A stretch of DNA of 64,000 nt from assembly GCA_002286855.1 (NCBI GenBank), contig NRSV01000009.1, positions 2,984 to 66,983 of the forward strand, written 5' to 3'. Below the pieces are notes generated by a model that made no database searches, was not told where the DNA came from, and was given only the letters and a program-made list of their open reading frames with translations. The translations under genes and the position numbers were made by a program. This document shows, in pieces, positions 55,465 through 64,000 of this stretch (its first letter is position 1; each line of letters opens with the position of its first letter). Source of the DNA: Bipolaris cookei (Eukaryota > Ascomycota > Dothideomycetes > Pleosporales > Pleosporaceae).

Positions 55465-58067
55465 ATGGAACGATTCTTAGGACTCCGGGGCAAGAGTCTA
55501 GCGACTGCCATTAGTGTAACTTGTGGTTTTTGCTTTTTGTACGTCGACATGCCGTTCCTGGATCGTTGCGCATATGGTTCATCAACTGATGTGATACAGG
55601 TGCTTCGGATATGCTCAGGGTGTGATGGGCGGCCTTTTGACTGTTGAGCAATTCCTCAGTCGATTTCCACAGCTTGACATTGTCAACGATGTTTCATTCC
55701 ATGATGCATGGGTCACTGGTACGTCCAAATTCTAACCCAGAACATCTATGTCAAATCTCAGCGTATCTATGGCGATACCAGACAAAGACTGACATCTGCA
55801 GGCCTTACAGTTGGAACATGGCATCTGGGCTGTATCGTGTCGGCCATTGCAACTATTTTCGTTGGCGACTTGCTTGGGCGTCGACGGACACTCATCCTGG
55901 GCTTGACATTCTGGGTGATTGGTGAGATCATTCAGACATCATCGTACAGCTTCGCGCAATTCGTCGTTGGTCGCGCAGTCGCTGGCTTCGGTAAGCTATT
56001 TTACTATCTTTCCGATGATGAGAGCTAATATTCCACGTAGGCAATGGATTTACTACAGCCACCGCACCAGCATACCAAGCAGAATGCGTCAAGTCCCATC
56101 GCAAAGGAACAATCCTCATGATCAGCGCCGGCGCCTTCGTATCCGCCGGTATCGCATTATCATACTGGTTCGTCTTCGGTTTCGCCTACATCAACAGCTC
56201 TTCAGCATCATGGCGCGCTCCCATCGCCCTACAAATCATGTTCGCACTTCCCGCTATCACAATGCTATTAATCCTACCCGAGTCCCCTCGTTGGCTGATC
56301 TTGACTGGACGCGAACAAGAAGCACTCACTGTGCTAGCCGCCCTGAATGACGACGATCCAGACAGCTTCGAGACGAAAGATGAGTTTCTGCAAATCAAGG
56401 ATGCGATCCTGCTCATGGCACAAGGTTCAAGTGTGGGCATGTTCTCTAACAAAGAACGGAGAGGCTTTCATCGCGTTGTATTGGCCTACTTTGTTCAAGT
56501 CTTCCAGCAAGGTACGGGCATCAATTTGGTTCTGCAGTACCTTTCCTGGATTTTTCTCACACGCATGTCGTACACTGGGTGGCTTGCCCGGCTCCTAGCA
56601 TCCTGCTCAGCGACTCTGTACTTTCTCGCCTCATTCATTGTCGTTATCGGAATCGATCGCTTCTGGGGCCGTCGTTCTCTGATGATGTTTGGTGCTACGG
56701 GTATGTCGACTTGCATGGTTCTCATCACCATCTTGCAGTATTTGTGGTCCGAGAACAGAATGCAGGGAGCAAGGATTGCTAGTACTGTGTTTTTGTTCAT
56801 CTTTTCGGTCTTCTTCGCCATTGGCTGGCAGGGTATGGCATGGCTGTACCAGGTCGAGATTGTTCCTTTGAGAATCCGTGGCCCGGCTAATGGCCTCTCG
56901 ACAAGTGCCAACTGGTTGCTCAACTTTGTGTACGATGTTTCTCGACTACTGCTCCCTTTTTTGTACTTTGGCTGATACAATCATAGGATCGTTTTCATAA
57001 CGCCAATAGCATTCCAGCGCATCTCGTATCGAACTTGGATCATCTTTGCTGCCACAAACTTTGCCATTATCCCTCTCGTATACTTCTTCTACCCAGAGAC
57101 CACATTCCGCTCTCTTGAAGAAGTCGATGTCATTTTCCAACTCGCAGACGATGCCCCAGGCAATGCATGGCTCAACGCAGTCAAAATCTCCAAGAGCGAA
57201 CCTCTCTGGTTCGGAAAACAAGACCCAGAAAAACGTCTCAAGTTCAACTACGCAAACACCTCCTGGCACAAACGCCTAATCGAAACTGCAAGCAGCGGAA
57301 AGTCTAGCAGCCGAGGTGACACTGCCCATCAATACGACGAAAAGAAACACGTGCACAACAACCACAATTCCTACCCCGAAAACATACTCACCCCCAACCC
57401 ACCCCGCGGCCGCCAAATCTCCTCTGAATCCGGCATCGACTCGTACATCCACCACAGCCCAAGCCCCTCGACACTAATAAAAACCCACACCAACGACCCC
57501 CCTTCCCGCAAGAAATTCCAAAAAAGACACAGCATCACAAGCACCATAACCACCTCCCACGCCCGCCCCTCCTCTTCCCTCCTCTTCCCCTCGTACACTG
57601 ACGCTTTCTACCACGAAGACTCCGCACCCGCCCCCAGCGTCCCCAGAAGCCGGAGTACCAGCCGCCCAGGCAGTAGTGCACTCGAACACTCACATTCCCA
57701 TTCCCTGTCGAATTTCCACTCACGCTCAGCGCGTACCTCGGACATCAGTATATCAAACAACATCCTCAACCGCATTATTAATCCTGACCTCCTGGCTCAG
57801 CAATCGGACTCCGAGTCTTCCCAGCATCGTTGCGCTGTGGATCATGGCGAGATAGCTGAAGTGAGTCAGGAGGGACTGGCGTATCCGGGGTTACTGGGTG
57901 GGGAACGGAGGACGGGGCTGGTGGGGACGCAGAGTGAGTGTGAGACGGATTTGCCGGATGGTGTGTATGAGGTTGTGCAGGGAAGGGTGAGGCGGGTTAG
58001 TGGTGGGGCGGGGAGGCCGGGGAGTAGGGGGAGGTGGGTTGCTAGGGATGCGGGGCGGGCTTGGTGA
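55465..58067 (+). CDS. MFS sugar-transporter-family protein with long C-terminal tail; join(55465..55538,55600..55718,55802..55990,56041..56929,56987..58067)
   Basis: Five exons, four GT-AG introns (61, 83, 50, 57 bp), 783 residues with consistent phases. The first ~475 residues are a 12-TM sugar-porter core: GYAQGVMGGLLT in TM1, LGRRRTLILG in loop 2-3, PESPRWLI in the central loop, YFVQVFQQGTGINL in TM7, GRRSLMMFG, WQGMAWLYQVEIVPLRIRG, and PETTFRSLEEVD after TM12. The usual Asp of the TM1 GYDQGV motif is Ala. After the PETT motif follow ~300 mostly disordered residues rich in Ser, His and Arg, whereas most fungal sugar porters stop after 40-60. Function is either transport or, by analogy with long-tailed Snf3/Rgt2, sensing; the analogy is inference only. 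Confidence 0.85.
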
Positions 58068-58661
58068 GAGTGGTGAGGTTGGAGCTGAAGATTTTTCGTT
58101 TTTTTGTAAATGAAGATATCTTGATTTTCGTGTGTACTAGTAGTAATCGTCAGCGTGCTCTTCTCTTCCTTGTCAACATTTATGGCTTTGCTTGTACATC
58201 ACATTCACCAAAACCCGTCACACAAGCAGCAATCTTAAGACCCAACATTTTCATAATCGATATATCTGGCATTCCTATCGTGAATATCTTCCTCGTCATC
58301 TCCAACGTTAAATACAAAGTTATACTGTATATGTCCTCTTGCGAGTCATCTCTGGTGATCTAAATATAAACGAAGAAAAGAAAAATAAAGAAAGAATTAG
58401 AAAAGGAAACGGTACAAGTACTATTAAACATGTTCCGCCCTCCCTTCACGCCGGACGCCATACATCCGTCCCAGACTCCTGCGCAAAAAAAAACAGATAA
58501 CACCTGATGTAAATGATTATTCCTTTTCGATCGGTATAAGAGAAGCAAGATACTGTAAGCTACCCCCACCAATTAACGCCTTTGACCTAGTTTCGTAAAG
58601 GAATTTTTCTTGTCTTCTTTGTCAGTGTGTCGTCGTTATCATCTTAGTCTCATCAATGAGA
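58068..58661. other. Convergent intergenic region
   Basis: 3' flanks of the transporter and the large acidic-protein gene. A-rich stretch at 58363-58410. No gene recognised. Confidence 0.5.
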
Positions 58662-61600
58662 CTAAGCAATTCTCTTCTTGAGTCCTCCAAGTAGGCCCTT
58701 GAGACCGCTCGACTCTTCCTTCTTTCTTCTATCACGGCGCTCATTCTCGCCTCTCTTTACACGTGGGCGGTCATCTCCGCGGTCCCGAGTTCGTGGCCGG
58801 TCGGCCTCAGGGCGACGACCAGAAGGTCTCTCCTTCTCAGTGACGGAGATGCGGCGTGCTTTGGGACGTTCTTCTGGCTTGGACATGCGCCGACTGCGTC
58901 GACGTTCGCGTCGTTCCTCGTCCGAGTAAGAGGCTACGCCAACCACTGCAGCTGCATCCTCGATGATAGGTGATTCGGCATCATCGATTGCCTCGCCATC
59001 GAGGTTGTACTCAAAAGGTTCAGGTGGAGGCGGAGGAAGGTCATCAATTGGCGATGCAAAAGTAACTCCACCATCCCTACCACTAGACATTTCATGTTCT
59101 GGACGGCGCATATAACGCCGCTCTTCTTTCCACCTGTAGTACTCGGCTTCTTCTTCAGGTGATCCGAATTGACGGCGCTGGTGTGAATAACGTCGACTAC
59201 GATGTGCGCGTTCGCCTCGGTCTCGGCTCTCATTGTTGGATGAGATGTCCCTGCTCGGAGAACTCTCTGGCTCGAACTCTCTCCTTGGAACTTTGATGGG
59301 ACCGTCTAATGTGTTTGCACGCGCGCGGGTTGATCGGGTAGGTTTTAGCACAGGTGGAGCAGTTTCCGTCTTCGAACGACCGAAAATGCCCCCAAAAATA
59401 CCGCCGCGCTTTCCGCTCGGCGGAGTGTCTCGGATGCTCAGTCGTCTTCGTTGTGTACTGCGTGGCGTCTCGTCAACAACGGGTGGTAGAGGAGGGGGTG
59501 GGAGTGGCTCGTCATAGTCCTCTGCAGCACGTCGAGCAGTGTCGCGAGGAGGCTCGATGAGATCTTCTTGAAGCGCCGCTGCTAGTTTAGCTGCTTCCCG
59601 CTCCGCCCTCTTTTGCCGTCGAAGTCTCTTGGCCTCTTCCTCATCACGTGCAGCCTGTTCCAATTTCTCCAGCTCCAACCTCTTCGCTTCTTTCTCAGCT
59701 TCGTGCCTCTGTCGCCTTTTTTCGTGTCGAATTCGTCGTTCCTCATCTTCAACAGCCTGTCTCTTCTCTTCTTTGAGCCTTCGGCGTTCCTCCTGGGCTC
59801 TGTTGTATTCTTCCTCTGCTCGTTTTGCTGCACGGCGTCGTTCACGATGTTCCAGTTTTCTGGCTTCTTCTTCAGCTTTCAGCCGAGCAGCATCCGCAGC
59901 AGCAAGTCGCTCCTTTTCAGCCCTCCGAGCTTCACGCCGCCTTTGTTTCTCTGCTTCATCTTCCTTCTCTTCAACGGGGCGGCGTTTAGGGTGTCTCTCA
60001 TCGCTCCTGCTGTCGCGGCGGCGGGACCGATACTCAGGATAGGCTTTCTCTCTGTCGCTACTGCTACCGGTTTTCTCGGCCTCACGTAGTCTTTCTCTTC
60101 TCCGCTCAGCTTCGCGTTCGTTCATGCTGTCGCGACGCTTAGTCTTTGGCATGCCGGAAGGGTCGGGTACAGTCATAATCGGACGCTCCCTGTAACTAGC
60201 ATCACTCTCACGCCTACGACTCGAGTAATGGTAGCCGTCACGATGAGCATGCGAGTGCCTCCGACGGGTCTTCTCGCGGACAGGAGGCTCTGCTGAAAGT
60301 TCATCGTCAATTGCGATGTCGCGCTCTCTGTGCTCATCGACGGGAATAGGTGGTGGTGGTCGAGTCGGACTTTGGCTGAAGTCGAAGGACCTGTCTACAG
60401 GGGCAATATCCTCTGTGGTTTCTTCATTGGCTGCCTCCCCTACCAATTCCACTGGGTCAACCTGTGGTTCAGGCTCTGGTTCAGGCTCGGGCTCTGCGGG
60501 CGGCTCGGGTGCTGGCTCCATTGGTGGCTCTGGTATGACCTCCGCTGGAGGTTCGGGTTCGGGTTCCACTGGAGGCTCGGGCTCGGGATCCGCTGGTGGC
60601 TCTGGCTCAGGATCTGTTGGTAGCTCTGGTGCGGGTTCCCCTGGCGGTTCAGGTGCGGGCTCCGCCAGTGGCTCAGGCTCAGGCTTAGGCTCCACAGGTG
60701 ACTCGGGTTCTGGCTCTATTGGTGGCTCAGGCGCAGGGTCTGGCTCAGCCTCTGGTTCTGGCACAGGTTCTGGCTCAGCTGCTGGTACCGCTTCTGGCAC
60801 TGCCTCCAGCTCTGCCTCCGGTTCAACAGGCACGGGTTCCTCAGCTTCTGGTTCGGGTGCCGGTGCAGCTTCTGGTACTGCCTCCAGTTCTGCCTCCGGT
60901 TCAATAGGCACGGGTTCCTCAGCCTCTGGCATTGCCTCCAGCTCTGCCTCCGGTTCAATAGGCACGGGTTCCTCAGCTCCTGGCTCGGGTGCCGGTGCAG
61001 CTTCTGGCTCCTCTGATGGGACAGGGTCCTCTGCAAGTACAGACTCGGTTGCAGCATCTGACTGTGATTCTTCTTCGACCTCTACCTCGGACACTGGGGG
61101 AGACTCTTCTTCAGGCTTGGCTTCTGCTGGAATATCGACTGGTTCAGCGACTGGTTCAGCATCGGGCTCTGGAGCAGCGTCTTGAGCAGGAGGCGCTTGT
61201 TCCTCAGCAACACCCTCTTCTACAACTGACTTAACCAGCTCAGATAGTACCTCCGAAGGTTCGTCTTCCGCCGCGGCAGCCTCTTCTGTGGTTGGGGTGT
61301 CGTCTGCGGGAATGTCCTCTACTTCGCCGTCCTCTTCTACCGACACTTCACTCTCTCCCGATGCAACATCTGACCCATCCGAAGGCGGCTCTGCTGTGTC
61401 AACTTCAGTTGGTGGTGCAGGCTCAACTTCCTTCGGTGCATCAGCCGGGGCTGGATCAGCATCTTCACTCTCCACAAGGCTATCCTCCACTTGCTCCTGG
61501 AGAACCTCCTCGTCAGCATCGAGACTTGCATCCTCTGTCGCAGCCTCTTCAGGGATTGGTGCGGAAGTGTCGGGTTCCTGAGCATCTCCCAGCTCTGCCA

Positions 61601-64000
61601 CACTTGCAGAGTCTTCTTCCGGACCAGATGCATGAGATTCCGCATCTGCAGCGGGCTCAATCAACTGAACTTCCGCTTCAGATGCACCAGCATCAGCTTT
61701 TGCCTCTGCATCTACAACCGAAATAGTATCGTCCTGGGGCACTTCAGTTGCAGCTTCCGGTTGCTCCTCGGCTTCGTCAGCTCCAGTCTCACTTCCAGAC
61801 TCACTCGCTGAAGATGAGCCATCCCAATCGTCATCTTCAGCGTCTTCAGCATCTTCTTCGGCATCTTCTTCTATCAGCTCAGGCACATCGTTTGACTCAG
61901 GCGTATCTTGTGACTCGGGCACTGTTGCATCCGCAGCAGGCTCCTCCTCAGTGCCTTCGGAGCCCTCAGAAGATACAATGGAGTCTTCTTCAGCAGGGCC
62001 GTCCGAAACGCTCTTGGAAACACTTTCTGGGCTAGCTTCAGAACCTTGCGGGTCGGGGTCCTCAGTTGGCAAAGGCTCCGCGGGTGACTCACAAGTCGAG
62101 CCGTCTTCTTCGATTCCAGATCGGCCCGCGTCTTCCGCGATCCCAGATTCGCCTTCTTTGGATTCGACTGTTGCTGACACCTCGGAGCCTGAGCCATCGG
62201 GACCATCGGGACCATCGTCGACATCATCCTTGACTTGGTCCTCTAATGGTGCATCGGGATTGTCAGCCGTTGCATGAGCCTTTTGCTCCAAGGCGGAATC
62301 TTGGGCTTTATCGTTCACATCCTGTGCAGGTTCAGAGTTGGGTGTGTCATCATCAGCCTGCGAGACATCATCGGCAGGCGGTGCAGATGAAACTTCAGAC
62401 CCAGACCAGTCGTCATCTTCAGACTCAGGTTCGCTTCCCGAGTCGGACTCTGGCTCTTCTGCTATCTTCTCTTGGTGTGCTGGGATTGCGTTGGCCTTCA
62501 TGTCCACTTCGGGGGGATCAGACACCTTCAGAGAAGCTTGGTGGATAGCGATCTGTTACTCATAAGCATGGACTCGCGAAGGTACGTATACTGAAGAGCC
62601 TAGGAGGATGAGACGATGTTTGAAAAATCATTTTTACTTACCGCTTCGGACACCTCACTGATTGGTATATCTGGAGCAGGGCTAGTTTCGCTTTCTGCTA
62701 CTACTGAATCTGCTGCTATAACATCTTGGTCGGTATGTTGCGGAGAGGAATCAGCAACGTCTGGCTCGTCAGGAGAGTCCTCAGGGAGGTCGTCTTGGAT
62801 AGCGTGTTGATCACTTTGTACTTGTACGCCAGCCTCTTCTGAGGCCGAATTTGGGCTCACTTCACTAGTAGCGTGAGCCGGGGTGATTGCGCATGACTCG
62901 TCCGGTGTGTCCTTGGCTATGGGAAGATTGGCAGCGGTGTCGACTGTGTCGAGTTAGTGAGTGTGTTGCCGTGGGCGTCTTGCGTGCAGCAAAACTATTG
63001 CCAGCGGTGGTTGGAGAAGGAAAGATGATGAGTGAAAAGAAGATGATGGACGGGCTTGGACAACGACGGGGATGTCGGGAGGCAAAGAACAGCCGGGCTG
63101 GCTAGCGCAAAGCAAAACCACGCATGGTGACTGTCGGCGAATGGCGCGTATGCATCGCAGCCCGACATGAGATGGACGCTTTTGGGCACGTGACGATAAG
63201 CCAAACGGCAGAATGTGTGTTGGCACTGTGGACCAAGCAAAAATTCTGGGGCGGCCAATGGCAGCTTCCCACATACAGCGCGCTAGCCCGATGCGCTGCA
63301 TGCAGGGCGCTATCGCGGAGCCGTGCATGACGGACACCAGCGGCGACAAGCAACAGGAGGTACATGCACACGACATAAAATATGTGAAAAGCAAACAGAG
63401 GGCGTTCACTTACCTATCGTCTCCCTCTCTCTCGCCTCTCCCACGTCATCAGGCTTATCTGACTCCACGGCCGCTTCGCTGGCCTCGGGAAGCATATTGC
63501 TTTGTGCCGATGCTCCCTCACCGACACCAGGGTCCAGAACAGATGTAACCTCTAGTGTGCCCACAGCATCACCGCCCGGACTGCATTCTGGTATTGCTTC
63601 TGCCTCGACACCATCGCCATCGCCCACTGCCTCTTCCTGTTCGGCCTGCTCGCCAATAACTGTCTCAGTATCTGCCTCCATTATAGGAACCTCTGCCGAT
63701 TCTGCTACAATATCAAGATCCGTGACATTTGCTTCGTGTGTGCCAGTCAACTCTTCTTGTGTCATGGCCTCTGGCTCTGGGATTGTCTTGTCCACAATGG
63801 GTATATCTTTGGCGGCAATAGACTCTGTGACCTCGTCCGTGCAACCCGTGCTGTCTTCCTGGAATGCAAACACGTCCACAGTTCCGGCCGGCTGCTGTGT
63901 TTCTAAATTCTCCGTGTCTTCACCCTTTGACTCAATCGAGCTCATGCCAGTACTAGGGTCATCACCGTCATAATGTTCAGATGCGTCCGTCTCAATCGCA
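58662..64000 (-). CDS. Large acidic, Pro-Glu-repeat and charged-helix protein, 5' part outside window; complement(join(58662..62552,62642..62943,63414..>64000))
   Basis: Three exons in the window, frame open to the edge, so the N-terminus is missing; about 1590 residues are visible. Exon joints: ETI-V-DTAANLPIAKD across a 470-bp intron (GTAAGT donor, GACACAG acceptor) and ISEVSEA-IAIHQASLKV across an 89-bp intron. Order: long Glu/Asp/Ser-rich disordered part; Pro-Glu repeats (PEPEPEAEEPVP type, about 60450-61020); a basic Arg/Ser region; a ~150-residue charged stretch of Ala/Glu/Arg/Lys (EKERLAAADAARLKAEEEAR ...) likely to form a single helix or coiled coil; a Gly-rich basic segment (GGIFGGIFGRSK); a basic tail ending GLKGLLGGLKKRIA. 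It resembles proteins labelled 'involucrin repeat protein' in filamentous ascomycetes; role unknown, perhaps a scaffold. Confidence 0.7.
60450..61020. repeat. Coding minisatellite (Pro-Glu repeats)
   Basis: Within the large acidic-protein gene. Between 60800 and 61010 a roughly 54-60-bp unit containing GGCACGGGTTCCTCAGC and TCTGCCTCCGGTTCAA repeats about three times with small changes. From 60450 to 60800 shorter GGCTC(G/A)GG-type units repeat. All stay in frame. Such arrays change copy number readily, so length is likely polymorphic. Confidence 0.8.

Noticed and set aside
60316..61185. 289-codon Ser/Gly-rich frame on the plus strand
   Set aside because: It lies opposite the Pro-Glu repeats of the large acidic protein; its repeats are just the reverse complement of that coding minisatellite.
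62954..63409. 151-codon minus-strand frame inside the 470-bp intron
   Set aside because: No family motif, and the flanking exons join in phase without it. Kept only as a caveat about the long intron.
63323..63973. 216-codon plus-strand frame at the right edge
   Set aside because: Antisense to the acidic-protein exon; Ser/Thr richness mirrors Glu/Asp codons on the other strand.

Overview
This looks like nuclear DNA of a filamentous ascomycete, most likely a Dothideomycete of the Pleosporales type. That placement is inferred from gene content, short GT-AG introns (mostly 47-90 bp) with CTAAC/CTAAT-like branch sites, and the Tc1-mariner/pogo, hAT and Tad-like LINE debris. No species was identified. 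No rRNA, tRNA or CRISPR array was found.

Layout. 1-9.6 kb is a transposon graveyard: the 3' half of a LINE (1-1791) carrying a 219-bp insertion; a 1.1-kb internally deleted pogo-type element in the LINE's (TAA)n tail; the 3' part of a second pogo-like transposase (2889-4540); a hAT transposase fragment (minus strand, 4646-5227); simple and tandem repeats; a third pogo element (7402-9374) abutting an inverted LINE tail (9375-9560). 10-26.5 kb is a gene-sparse stretch with a sorbose-reductase-like SDR, an F-box-like pseudogene next to a dead Tc1 element, a conserved coiled-coil protein, an NmrA/isoflavone-reductase-like protein, a 14-TM DHA2 exporter and a short membrane-anchored PPxY protein, plus a 291-bp MITE. 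26.8-36.7 kb is one giant five-exon gene (3213 aa) of the DUF6606/DUF3638/DUF3645 family. 37.4-41.5 kb is a second transposon island with two more pogo relatives and a Tc1-derived MITE. 42-64 kb is the gene-dense part: a DHA1 exporter, a frameshifted aldehyde dehydrogenase, a family-2 glycosyltransferase (7 exons, 902 aa), Mad2 (7 exons) divergent from GUF1/EF4, a sugar-transporter-like MFS protein with a ~300-residue cytoplasmic tail, and the C-terminal part of a very large acidic, Pro-Glu-repeat, charged-helix protein that runs off the window.

Genes are monocistronic and no biosynthetic cluster is convincing. Mad2 and GUF1 share a 406-bp divergent intergenic region; the ALDH and glycosyltransferase genes are convergent. 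Exon-intron structures were worked out by hand from frame continuity and splice signals; reading phases sum correctly for the multi-exon genes reported as intact. The most notable patterns are the nested transposon history at the left edge and the fact that four different pogo-type families each carry a tandemly duplicated motif in their terminal inverted repeats. Three of these four also end in a CCHC-type zinc knuckle or a degenerate version of one.
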